Made by a program: the position numbers and the translations under genes | The notes under the pieces: generated by a model | What the model was told of the DNA's origin: nothing | The model's database searches: none | Seen by the model: only the letters and a program-made list of their open reading frames with translations | Assembly (NCBI GenBank): GCA_003427395.1 | Contig: BFEA01000183.1 | Span: 2,552,819 to 2,590,172, forward strand | DNA from: Chara braunii | Taxonomy: Eukaryota > Streptophyta > Charophyceae > Charales > Characeae | Direction of reading: 5' to 3' | DNA: 37,354 nt | Part shown: piece by piece, positions 1 to 9,932 of the stretch | Layout: every line of letters begins with the position of its first letter | Position numbering within the stretch: the stretch's first letter is position 1

Positions 1-224
1 ACCCAACTTTGTTTTTATGCGCAACACCCCCCACGACATCCCCCGCCTATGCGCAACCCCATGGTGCACGTGCGCTGATGTTTTGACGCGCGCGCATGCC
101 TTAAAACGCTTTGAGCGCGTTTGAGCGCGGCGCAGGGGTCTTTAAGCGCGCGCTTAAACGCGCTCGTACGGTTTCATAGCATCAGGGAAGTTCCCGGAAT
201 CATATATCCTGACTTCACACCATA

Positions 225-860
225 CAACTTTCCCGAGGGATGCCTCGAATGCATCCGAGGCTCGAGGTTGTCGCTCGTTTAGGCGAGCCAACATGCATTC
301 AGCAGGTCCTTTCCCGTCTTCGGATGCATCCGAAACACACGACAAATTCTTTGTGAGGCACCTATGTCGGTGGGATCAATTCGACCTGCCCGCCCTTGTC
401 TTGCCGACAGAAAGTTGCTCCCTTGCATTGTCTTCCTGTCGGATCAAGCGTTCTTTTAAGGGAAGTGTAATAGTTTTTTGTGTCCTTGCCTTCAGAGCTT
501 TAAGTAAAATGTCTTGCCTCCGCCGTGTTTCGGATGCATCTGAAACTTACACCGGTGGACCGTCGCATTGCGCCCTCGACCATGCGCCAACTGATCCCCT
601 CATTTGGCGGGGTCAATTCATCCCACCGACCGTTGTGTTGCCGATAGAAAGCTACTCCAGTATATTATCTTCCGGTTGGATCATGCTTTCTCTTGCGGGA
701 AGTGGAGTAATATGTTGAGTCCTTGCCTTAAGTGATTCCCCCAAAAAATTGTGCTTGCTCCCTTGTTCGGATGCATCCGAATTGGGAGTGGCGGATTTTC
801 GCATTGCGCCCGTGACCATACACTAAATGCATACCCGCATTTGAATGTATCTGAATCACA
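225..860. repeat. Imperfect tandem repeat, units of about 210-240 bp, each opening with a 16-bp palindrome
   Basis: Three units can be aligned by eye, starting at the palindromes at 319, 529 and 766. Units 1 and 2 share the palindrome, then TTGCCGAYAGAAAG, a TCTTCCKGTYGGATCA block, GGGAAGTG-AGTAAT and GTCCTTGCCTT in the same order. Units 2 and 3 share GGATTTTCGCATTGCGCCC-like sequence after the palindrome. A degenerate palindrome lies at 244-258. The short ORFs on both strands here are by-products of the repeat, and I see no gene. Unit boundaries are approximate. Confidence 0.7.
319..334. repeat. Perfect 16-bp palindrome TTCGGATGCATCCGAA, one of about 11 copies in the first 8.4 kb
   Basis: Perfect copies lie at 319-334, 766-781 and 8193-8208. 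Near-perfect or variant copies lie at 244-258, 529-544, 5330-5343, 5398-5413, 5517-5530, 7680-7693 and 8315-8328, with a weak one near 841-855. I found no further copies after about 8.4 kb. Function unknown. Confidence 0.85.
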
Positions 861-1023
861 TATGGACTTCACTCTCAAGCGGCTCCTAGTGGGCGGTGGT
901 CGCCGAAGGTGCTGCCAGTCAGGGGGTGATGTTATGATGTGCCAGAGTCTTTGTCCAGCCCGTGTTGTGTGTGCTGAGTAGTTGTGTGTGCTGAGTAGTC
1001 GTGTGTTAAGCCAGAAAATAATA

Positions 1024-1567
1024 TGCACCCACCGACCTTATACACAACATTGTTAGATACGTGATAAAAGACTGAGGATGATTATAAAATCAGAGCGTAA
1101 TATTCTTTCTGAGGAGCGCTTAATGTCGATGACGTTTATATATATATAAGTCAAGAAAACTCCAACGAAACAATTTGTCACTACCTCTCGTTTATTGTCC
1201 TCTTCTCCCTTTTTGCCAACGGTTTACCAAGTACTTATCTTATATATATATATATCATCACAAACAGATATATATATATATATATATATTGAAGCGTGTA
1301 AATTCTGAACGTTTTGCAAAAAAAAAAAAAATTGAAACTGTGCAGGTATAATTTCTACTATAAAGTGATACCATGCGACACTTCTTATGGTCGTTTGATG
1401 CGTACATTTATGCACTACAATGGATACATTATGCCATAAACGAGTATGCACCTACCCACCTTATGTGAAAACATTGTTGTACATGTATTAAAAGACAAAT
1501 AAATATTATAAAATAAGAACGTTATTTTTTTATGAAAAATGCTTAACATTGATGGTGTTTATATATG
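1024..1567. repeat. Diverged direct duplication (about 1024-1145 and 1449-1567)
   Basis: Both copies run through the same landmarks: ATGCACC(C/T)ACC, CCTTAT, ACATTGTT, a (T)AAAAGAC block, ATTATAAAAT-AGA, GCTTAA and GTTTATATAT, and each ends in an AT microsatellite. The offset is about 425 bp. The copies are clearly homologous but have many substitutions, so the duplication is old. No coding potential seen. Confidence 0.6.
1239..1290. repeat. AT microsatellites
   Basis: TATATA runs lie at about 1239-1252 and 1268-1290, followed by a poly-A run near 1318-1332. A further AT run lies at about 1574-1598. Confidence 0.85.
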
Positions 1568-1879
1568 TTTATCGATATATATATATATATATATATACAT
1601 ACATCTTTTAATATGTTAGTTCTTTAAGTTCTATAAACTAATCATAAGTAATAACAATAAGTTTTTCTCGATCATTACTAAAAAATTGTTACTAACAACA
1701 AAGCTTGAAGACGTTTCTTAACTCATCAATACATGCGTAGACGTCTCAAGGTACAACCGAAATTGTTTTGGCAGAAAACTTCAGTTAACAAAAAGTCTAA
1801 CTCATAAACTTTCCGTTAAAATCAATGAATTTCAACCTAAATCTGAGTATTTCAATCCTATTATCATCGTTTTTTTGTG

Positions 1880-2275
1880 AAATTACTAGTTAAATTGAAG
1901 GTATGGGATAAATTTTGAAACATTTCAAATGGACTGAAAATGGTAATTAGACTTAAATTTTAAATTTAAATAAAAACTTGAACCGATTTTGAACTAAAAT
2001 TTCACCAAAAGTATTAACTTTGAATTAAAGTTGCAGGAAAATAATTGAATTTGGACTGAAATTTTACTAGAAATTCTTGATTTAAACAAAAATTTTAATA
2101 AAAGTTTTAGATGTAGACGAAAAGTTTGATAGAAAATTACAAATGTGGACGGAATGTAAATCAAAATTCTAACTGAAATTTCACTCAGCTTATTCAAATT
2201 GAACAGAAATTATATTGCAATTCTCATACGTAGACGAAAAGTTGACCTGAAATTCCACTAAAATTTCGAGAGACT
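1880..2275. repeat. AT-rich degenerate tandem repeat
   Basis: Motifs such as TGAAATT(T/C)CACT, GTAGACGAAAAGTT and AATTGAA recur irregularly every 40-60 bp. The minus-strand ORF across it (1994-2197) is low-complexity F/L/K/S/I sequence and is not credible as a gene. From here to about 2475 the DNA is AT-rich with nothing else recognised. Confidence 0.45.
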
Positions 2276-2554
2276 CGTGGACCATACAAACAACTTATCA
2301 CTTCACATATGATGATCAATGATCAACATTTTGCGTGTTTGCTAATCGCAAAGTAAAAAAAAACATTGATGAAAATAATAATTAATAAATAGAATAACAT
2401 ATATATACACTGATAACTTGACGAAAACAAACGAATAGAAATTTAGCATCCTACAACATAATATAATCATTCAACTTGCAAACTACGCCTCGAGACAACA
2501 CTCATGAATTTGTCTATATATTTGTATTTGTACATGTATGCATGTATGTGTATG

Positions 2555-2676
2555 TGCGTATGAGAGAGAAAAAAAAATATAGAAAGAGAGGGGATAGGGA
2601 GACCAAGGGGAAGAAAGGGGAAAAAAAAGATGGTGAGGAGAAAGAGAGAGAGGAAAAAAAAAAAAGTTTACATTTA
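2555..2676. repeat. Purine-rich low-complexity tract
   Basis: The plus strand is almost entirely A and G (GAGAGAAAA, GGGGAAGAAAGGGG, AAAGAGAGAG). The lysine/glutamate-rich ORF over it (2476-2730) and its antisense partner are artefacts of composition. Confidence 0.85.
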
Positions 2677-2821
2677 CCACTAGTAAGTAATAACTTTAAT
2701 AGGCTCCTTAGTCATAACAAAACTTTATGATTTCTACAACACACACCAATTTAATTGCACAAAGTTTTCGCCTCTAAATTTTGGTGACTGCATAAACAAT
2801 CTGTGGAGGAGGACAAACATC

Positions 2822-4430
2822 GTGATGTCGCTAGCCCCGTTTGCTGTAGACCCGTTATTTGCCTTGGACCAGAAGGACGAACTGAGGAAACTGGCGCATC
2901 AGTTACGCTCCCACACTTGCGTCCTCGACTTGTGCGGTCATGTGGATCGGGCGCGATGGGATGTGGCAGCATTCACATCTCTGAGGGAGTTCCTGGCCTT
3001 CCTTTGCCTAGACTATTGGACATTGGTGGTGTTCGTCCCGTGCCTATGAAACCTTTCCTTCATGACTTCTTTGTCTGCGCTCGGGGCCACCCGACGCTAC
3101 ACGGGGAAGCGGGTGCGCAAAACGCAAGTGAAGAAGACCCATCTGTTCGGTAACTGCGTGTGGGAGGAGCCAGATGTCATGCATATCCTTTTCAAAGGCG
3201 AGGATCCGCTGCAACTAACTCACCTTGTGTATGAAGGACCTGTTGCCGAAGACGATGCCGCTGCTCTGCAAAGGAGACAAAAAGTGTCACCTTCGGATGT
3301 TGTGGAGGTGCCGTTCAAGCCTTCGAGTTTCGCAGACGTTGGCATTCTCAACCAAAGGGGGAGCGTGTATAAAGAACTGGAAAGGAATCCTAATCAGTTA
3401 TGCAGCCAGCTGCGTTTCTTTTGTGGTGTTGTGGATGCCGTGCTGTTTCTGGGCAAGTCGCACGCGCAGGTGGTGTGGAATCTGCTTCAGATAGGAAGGC
3501 ACGCCTTGGCGGTGGAGGGGGACTCAACGCAACTTGAATACACTGTGAAGTATGTCGCCCACGAAGTCGAGTCCGGAGTTTACGAATGCGACTTCCACCA
3601 TCCAACGATCCAGACCGAAAAGGACCTGAATAAGGACATGTTCTATAAGTTGTCTCCGGAGAAAAGGCGCCAAGTCTACTCCTTTCTTTTTGGCAAACAA
3701 CCCAAATGGATAGTGAATGAGGATTACTTGATGTGAAAGGAAGTCGGCATTATTATCCTCCAGAGCTACCATGGGGCGAGTCGAGACAGCGCAGTGGATT
3801 TCATGATGAGGTTGGAATACATCTTCTTCAATGAACATGTGCACGATCCGGGCGACTTCACTCTAGACAAGTACAGGTTGGCATTTGGTGAGGATGATGA
3901 CTTCAATGTCGACACTGAATAGGAGGACAGCGTCGAGGATGACCTCTTCGATTTCGACGGCCAATTAACCATCTTCGGCGCCCAAGTCCTTTCAGAGTCG
4001 CCCTCAGTGTGCAAACCGGGGACATCGGTCACTACACCCACCTCAGGTGGTCCAGCACCCTTATCGTCCTCAGCGCCAGTCAAGAGGGGTGGGTTCTCCC
4101 GTCTGAAGAGTTCGCCGGGGGAGTCACTACGTCTCACACCACACCCCGAACGTCTAAAACCCGACCATGCAGTTCCTCGTAACCATCCACATCTGTCGGA
4201 CCCTTCGAGGCCGTACCACATGGGCGACAAACATACCTTCTGCCAGAGACTGGGGCCATGATATCGTGTGGCACCCTAATCATTTCCAGCCAGTCCTTCT
4301 TAATGGTGAATGGGCAGTGGCTGTTAGGGACATTAACGGCGGGTGGGAATACAACGATCGTTGGGACCTTGATACTTTCAATACTCAAGCTTACGAGGCT
4401 GTATTGGAGAAATTGGTTGAGGTTAATTGA
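2822..4430 (+). pseudogene. Degenerate SAM-dependent DNA methylase-like protein of mobile-element type
   Basis: One reading frame runs from about 2822 to 4261 with only three in-frame stops (3047-3049, 3734-3736, 3920-3922). It then appears to shift by one base near 4240 into the frame ending at 4430. The longest open part is 3062-3736 (224 codons). Around 3410-3550 it encodes a block of the form F-C-G-x(8)-LGKSHA, then LLQ-GRH-x-x-A-V-E-G-D. That block resembles the F-x-G-x-G motif and the following G-R-x(3)-x-V-E segment of N4/N6 DNA methylases. Upstream, VLDLCGHVDRARWD followed by WTLVVFVP sits where a DPPY-type catalytic motif and its strand would be, but DPPY itself is absent. The last part (about 4245-4430) is rich in W, D and N, with a WHPNHFQPVLLNGEWAVAV-like core. 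From memory, very similar proteins are abundant in Chara. The methylase assignment is inference; the pseudogene status is visible. The true 5' end is unknown, and 2822 is simply where the good frame begins. Confidence 0.5.
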
Positions 4431-4580
4431 CGACACAAGGACTACCCTGCTCTCTAGACATACGCAGACACGTTGTTTGAATTTTTACAGTCAAATAAAT
4501 GGTTGGAAGTATCCTCTACGTTTTACGGCCTTCCGTCGAGCCCCTCATTAAACAAAGTAAGTTGGGAGCTGCCTGCGATT

Positions 4581-6602
4581 ATGCCGAGGACTGAAGTTGT
4601 GAGGCGCAAGTCTCGGGGTGGGGACGACGAAGGGAATGCTGGTGGAGGTGGTCACCCCGGATCCGAGGGAGGAAGTCTAGATCGCTCGTCGAAACGACGA
4701 TCTTCGGAGCCCCAAGGCGGCGGAGACGAAAAGATGGGTAGTGAAGAGACAAGAAAGCATCACAACAGGACAAAGACCTGTGGAGAGAAAGGCCCCTCGG
4801 AGGGGCATGGGTTCAACGTCAATGGGGATAAGGACGGTGCGGCTTTGGCGGCAACATGCAGCACTTCAATAGAGACAAAAAATGACATCACACCAGGACA
4901 GATTTCGCGGCGTGGTGAGCAGGATTCGATAATTAGCTCCACCAGTGCGACACATTTTATCGTCCCGGTTGCCAAGATAGTTGTTGCGGCATATGCCAGT
5001 TGCCCTCTTGATTTCAAAGCGAATGGATAGGGAGATTTGAGATCCATCCGAACCTCGAACTGTGTATACGTGGATGCCGACCGGTGTAAGCATACCGAGA
5101 TGATGTGCATTCAAGTTGAACGGGAACTGCTGAAAGGGCGTCCGTCTTTTCAAGTTGGTATTCAAGACGATGGCAAGGATTCCCCTGAGAGTGAGTTAAC
5201 GCCTAGTTCCAATGTCGAATCCCGCACACCAGCATCGAGCTGCTCTGCCACGGTATGCACTTCGGTGACTTTAATGAGCGAGTCTGCGGTCGAAGCGGAC
5301 ATGTCCGCGCCATTGGACTCCGCCGAGACTCGGATGAATCCGAACTCGAGCGATGTGAGCATGTGCATCGATACTCGTGCTTCGGAGTCCACCGAAAATC
5401 GGATGCATCCGAAGCTGACAGACGCTAGGCTCGCAGTCGTCGACATCAATGGTAGTGGACATGTCACGCCGTTGGACAAAGCGGACATGTCCTCGCTATT
5501 GGACTCCGGGGGGACTCGGATTAATCCGAATCCGAACGGTATGAGCATGTTCCTCGATACTTGTGGAGATGAGATGCAGGCCATCGAGCTGGACGAGGGA
5601 GTCGTTCGGGGCTCCGAGGACCCCTTGTACTCCGGCCTTCATGACGACGCTATAGGAGATGATATTCTGAAGAAGCCCTCGGGGTCTGTTAAAGATGGTT
5701 CGTTCTATGGAAGTGAGGACGACAAAGACACTGCACACGGGGCCAAGAAGTTCAGGGAGGGAGATGTCATGTTGGACATCCATGGGACCTTGAGCCTAAC
5801 ACAACACGACACTGGGCTATGGAGAAAACACAACCTGTTAATATTGTCGACCTCGACTCTTTTAGTCCAAAGAATAGCAAAATAAAATTGTCTCTGGCGG
5901 GCGTGGAGGATTTGCACCATCGGGAAAAAGTTTTGCCGCCTCAGATCGTTGACGCCGACATCAAACACCTGTCAAGTTTCCCAGGTAGTTTAGAGCACGT
6001 CGTCGTGGCGTCGACGAGCACAGGGTCGCCAGTCGTGGTGGGACTACCATCGGTGGACTCAAACCACATGGAAGCTAAGCCTGGTAAGCAGTGAATTTGT
6101 CTTCTTGCTTCCCGCTCGTCAAACCGTTTGTGAGGTGCTGTTTGATTCATTATCTAGGTGTTGTGATCCGCCAACTGAACGTTACCAATGGATATCTTAA
6201 TCGACGCTTATTGTAATCAAACATGGTGTGTTATTTCTTGTACAGGTCGACAAACTTCTGCAGAAACGCACATATCGCAGGAGCAGGCTGCGCCCGCGAA
6301 GTTGTCAATCTTGCTTCCCAAAAGCACTACACGTAGCGGCGTCACCGATTTCTTTTATGGGAACAGGAAGCCTCGAGGGCCTCCTGAATGGGTGGTTGTA
6401 CCCATACAAAGCCCGCACGTGAAACTCGTTTCAGAGACAGCGGGTGTTAGTGAGGACAGCGAGATGATCATTCTCGAAACTTGCAAGGATATAAAAAAGG
6501 ACAGTGCTAGTTCAGAATCAACTGTGTATAGAAGGTCCAGAAGTAGGGGTGATGTTATGCTTGAAGTTTTTGGGCTGCGGAGTGGCAATCCGTCAGACCC
6601 TG
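4581..6602 (+). CDS. Low-complexity N-terminal region of a Ulp1-like gene (probably broken)
   Basis: The frame from the ATG at 4581 stays open to 5885 apart from one TAG at 5028-5030. It encodes an S/G/D/E-rich, apparently disordered polypeptide. At about 5295-5580 it contains two copies of a roughly 29-residue repeat (core ADMSxxLDSxxTR(M/I)NPN) 186 bp apart, whose codons form the palindrome variants at 5330 and 5517. Coding then shifts to the frame of 5819-6083, through either a small intron or a one-base indel between about 5780 and 5870. A candidate intron (6084-6245) keeps phase into 6246-6602, ending near GNPSDPG. GDVMLD and GDVMLE recur in the first and last exons. I link this to the Ulp1 domain downstream because strand, order and splice phases agree, but no similarity search supports it. 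The 5028 stop argues for a pseudogene. The product is not otherwise recognised. Confidence 0.4.
6084..6245 (+). other. Candidate GT-AG intron (162 bp)
   Basis: The donor is CCTG|GTAAGC and the acceptor TTTCTTGTACAG|GTC. The upstream frame ends in phase 1 (G|GT) and the downstream exon continues the same frame (6248 onward) without a stop for about 118 codons. The upstream frame would otherwise end two codons after the donor. Agreement of splice signals, phase and open frame makes this the best intron in the window. Confidence 0.6.
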
Positions 6603-6676
6603 GTCGCTAGGACGACATTTTCTCATAGTCCTACGTCCTCTTTGCTTGTTGTGTGCTGTGGGTGTTTGTTGCACAG

Positions 6677-7351
6677 GGTTTCCTCGAGATGGAAGAGCAG
6701 TCCTCAAAGACGTCGTTCGCTCTTGGTTGCCGCTCACTTTCATCGTCGCGCGTTTGCCGTCACACAATTTACAGGTATCGATAAAGGATCGTCAACGATG
6801 AGGTTGTCAATTTCTATAAGGCGATGATAATGGAGGAATGCGGCCGATCTACCACTGCTATTAAGACATATTTCTTTAACTCTTTCTTCGCCTCGACATT
6901 GTTGCTTCGAGGGCCGGCAAGTGTTAGCAGATGGGCTAAAGATGTCGACCTCCTGTCTCAAGACCACGTCTTGGCACCAGTGCACAAGGGCAGCACACAC
7001 TGGAGCCTTTTGGCAATTGACTTTTCTAGATATGTTTTGGAAATTTTCGACTCATTTTTCTGTTCGTCATCGAAATATGACTTTTATTCCACACTATTCG
7101 ATAATATTGTTAAGTATTTGAACATGGTGGCAAGTACCACCACTGGTGGTCACACTTTCGACCATTTTGCACGCGAGGTCCGCATGAAAGGTGTCCCTCA
7201 ACATCAGAACGAGGCTAGTTGTGAGGTGTTTATGTTGATGTTCGTTTCCTGTTTGACGAGCGGTTTACGTCCACCTTTTGAATTCCCTCATAGACACATC
7301 TCCTTTATAAGATGTATACTAGCTTTGGAGATTTGTTGTGTTCGTAGTTGA
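6677..7351 (+). CDS. Ulp1/SENP-like (peptidase C48) SUMO protease domain, probably degenerate
   Basis: A cysteine protease domain of the family that matures SUMO and removes it from proteins. The well-defined part runs from IVNDEVVNFYKAM (about 6788, resembling the LNDEVINFY start of Ulp1 domains) to the stop at 7349-7351. Numbering from the ATG at 6824, the triad candidates are His59 in THWSLLAID, Asp76 in LEIFDSF (His-Asp spacing of 17, as in yeast Ulp1) and Cys133 in NEASCEVF. The C-terminus (F-x-F-P-H-x-x-I-x-x-I-R, then L-A-L-E-I-C) is family-like. Oddities: the usual D-C-G around the nucleophile is S-C-E, and the position six residues before Cys, normally the oxyanion-hole Gln, is His127 with Gln on either side. 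A possible 75-bp intron (6603-6676) precedes it. Near 6787 the frame must shift by one base, or use an acceptor at 6786, to join the upstream exon. Ulp1 domains often ride in plant Mutator-like and CACTA-like transposons, so a transposon origin is likely. No terminal inverted repeats were identified. Confidence 0.72.
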
Positions 7352-8192
7352 GCGTCTACCTATTTGTTGGTTACGTACTCTAGAAGGGTTGGCGTACAAT
7401 AACATTTCGTTCTTCTACGGACATTGATTTCTCCTTTTGCTTTTTCATGAGAGTCTGATAGGTGTTTCCGCATTGGTTCAAAGCTAAACTGGCTGATGCG
7501 GCAATGATATCTCCGGGTGGAATTGCCACGTCCCCGACGTGTTTGTACTCAACATTATTGTGTTTCTAAATTAACTCTCAATTATCACCAAAATCCCCAT
7601 TGTTGGTGCGCCTATTTCGTATTGTCTTCTTGCTTTCGTCATTTCATGTCTTGTGTGGTGTGATGTTCTGTCCACGTACTTGGATGCATCCAAACTCCTA
7701 CTTATTTTATTTTTTTATGGTATGCCTCCCTCCCACCTCTCCCCCGTTGTCTCGACTCGTCTATACATTTCCACTTTGAAGATTGTGAGGCATCACAGAG
7801 CGCAAAATACAATGCATCGGCCTCTTTCTACATTTGTTTGCCCATCTACTCCTTTATTCTCAGTGCTCTTTACTTCCAACATTAAATGTTGTCAATTCTT
7901 TGGCCCGCCAAGGTTCCCCGTCTTCATGAGCCTTCAAACAATTGGTTCTTATGCTATAGACAATATAATGAAAAGATATGTAGCGAGGGAAGGAAACCCC
8001 GAAAGGCGACACCAGTAGGTACTAGAAAGTGATGAAATTTGAATTAAGCTAGCGCTAATGAACAAAACAAAATTGGATGATTGGACAGGGCCTCCATTTT
8101 TGGGAAAAAACTTACAGAATCAATTGTAGATTGAACCGTACCCCAAACCGACACATGCATAAGACACTAAAGCGACTCTATTGATTCAACCC
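7352..8192. other. No gene recognised
   Basis: AT-leaning sequence downstream of the Ulp1-like frame. The short ORF at 7653-8018 has no recognisable motif. A palindrome variant (TTGGATGCATCCAA) lies at 7680-7693. Confidence 0.5.
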
Positions 8193-8500
8193 TTCGGATG
8201 CATCCGAAACACGAATTATAGTGGATGATGGTACGATGCTTGTCTTGTCGATCTCTCAGCTGTGTGGAGTGCTCATTTCTTGTTTGCTACAGACTCTCTC
8301 CCTCTCCTATCATCTCGGATGCATCTGAACTTGGCTTACCCTCGCGTGTTACATACCTTGCCACTCTTCTCCAACTATCATCCACAATGTTTTTAAAAGC
8401 GAGGCTTGTGGTCTTCGAGTGTTCTTCGACCCACATGGAAAAAAATTCAGTATAGTCATTTGTACGCTCTGTCTCTCTCGTGCGCGCACCTCTCTCTGCC

Positions 8501-8506
<6 letters not shown>

Positions 8507-8587
<81 letters not shown>
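8507..8587. repeat. CT microsatellite (two arrays)
   Basis: CT runs at about 8507-8545 and 8552-8587 are separated by AAGGTA, with short CT tracts upstream from 8471. The serine/leucine and arginine/glutamate ORFs on either strand here are artefacts of the repeat. Confidence 0.95.
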
Positions 8588-8589
<2 letters not shown>

Positions 8590-9068
8590 AAAAGTATACA
8601 ATCATCGGTGCAAAACTTCAATTCATTCTGGTCCTCACACTCATAAATACAAGTCATCCTACTCCTCTAAGTCAGGTATGTCTGATGCGAAACTTTATTT
8701 ATGTTGGAATGTGCTCAATAACAACGACCATCAAATCTACACAATCGTCTGTGAAGAGCTTCAACTCATTGTGCTCCTCACACACGTGAGTTCAAGTCAT
8801 TATACTCTTCTGATTCCGATCAGTGAGATGCTAAACTCCAAGTGTGACTCCAAAGTAACTCTGAATGTGTCTTTGCACATATCAATTAACGTCCTCGGAC
8901 TCAAAAATGATTTTAATCCTGGTTCAGATGTGTCCGTATCAGGAATACTACACCAAAATATACATTGTGTCCTAAATTCGTTTCAAACTAGTACACACAA
9001 TAATGTATTGTTTTAACGAATAACATGTTCTCCCTGAAGGCACCACACGTGCGTAGCCAAGGCATAAT
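8588..9068. other. No gene recognised; weak CTCAT/TGTG-rich repeats
   Basis: Phrases such as TTCAATTCATTCTGGTCCTCACACTCATAAATACAAGTCAT and TTCAACTCATTGTGCTCCTCACACACGTGAGTTCAAGTCAT recur about 145 bp apart (8617 and 8760), which suggests a diverged tandem unit. A degenerate palindrome relative (TTCAGATGTGTCCG) lies near 8923-8937. Confidence 0.4.
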
Positions 9069-9548
9069 ATGGACGACGAAATACAGCAGTATGCATCGGA
9101 TAACTGTTCACACGGCCATACTAGCAACGACTCAATGAGTAGAGGCTCGACGAACAACAGTGACCCGATGAACTCTACAAGCTTACCAATGACGCCCCCA
9201 ACTTGAATGGACGCCGCAACAACCAGCAACTGTAGTGGACACGACCCCCTCTTTATTTTGGCCAACGGGAGAGGCGGCACTCCGGTCAGCGGGCAGACTT
9301 CCAATTCGAGCCTGGCCGCCTTGCCGCTTCAGTCCGACGATTGGAAGAGGAAGGTCTTGGTTAATATGCAATCCCTCCTCCTCACGGCTGGCTTCACACT
9401 ACTTACTCCGATAGAACAATGGGACATACATTGCTGCCATATCGAGTCCGTGCGCAGTCCAATACATCAGCTCGCCTCTCAGTTAATACCCACTGTTGAT
9501 TCTCAAAGATACATCTCTATCTCTACCTATACCTTCGTAAGTCTGTAG
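9069..9548 (+). CDS. Hypothetical Ser/Thr/Asn-rich ORF with one internal stop
   Basis: One frame runs from the ATG at 9069 to the stop at 9546-9548, broken only by a TGA at 9204-9206. The first 45 codons are rich in S, N, D, T and M. The second part opens MDAATTSNCSGHDPLF and has a few charged residues (DDWKRK) before a weakly hydrophobic stretch. It has no recognised domain and its composition resembles disordered regions. It could be a 5' exon remnant or chance. Confidence 0.25.
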
Positions 9549-9714
9549 ACCCTGTAATCCTATATATATATCTGGCTGCAAATACGGCCGATTTCAATCG
9601 GAGACGGGAAGGGAAAGTCAATCCGTCGGCTTGGAAATCAGAGATGGGAGATAACCCCTTTTGATCGGCGTAGGACCTTGCGCCAATGGCAGTGACGACC
9701 ACCGAGAAGATCAG

Positions 9715-9778
9715 GTACGTTACTCCCCTCCCTCTCAATCTTTCTTGACTTCTAACTTGCACGCACTCCTATCCTCAG
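9715..9778 (+). other. Possible short intron
   Basis: GATCAG|GTACGT at the left and a pyrimidine-rich tract ending CTATCCTCAG at the right give good splice signals 64 bp apart. A second donor-like CAACAA|GTAAGT follows near 9932. The flanking sequence encodes nothing I recognise, so this rests on signals alone. Confidence 0.25.
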
Positions 9779-9932
9779 TCACAAGGCCCTCATGACCATG
9801 TGGGAAGTAGCAGTAGCCTGGGCGAATTCAATTGTGACGAGCTCCTCGGTAATCACGACTTCGAGCCCGTCCAAAGGTGCGTTGGCACTTCAATTCTTCT
9901 TAGGCAATAACAATGGGCAGCTAGTGCAACAA

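Noticed and set aside
8287-9016. Long Ser/Leu and Arg/Glu ORFs on both strands
   Set aside because: They are translations of the CT microsatellite.
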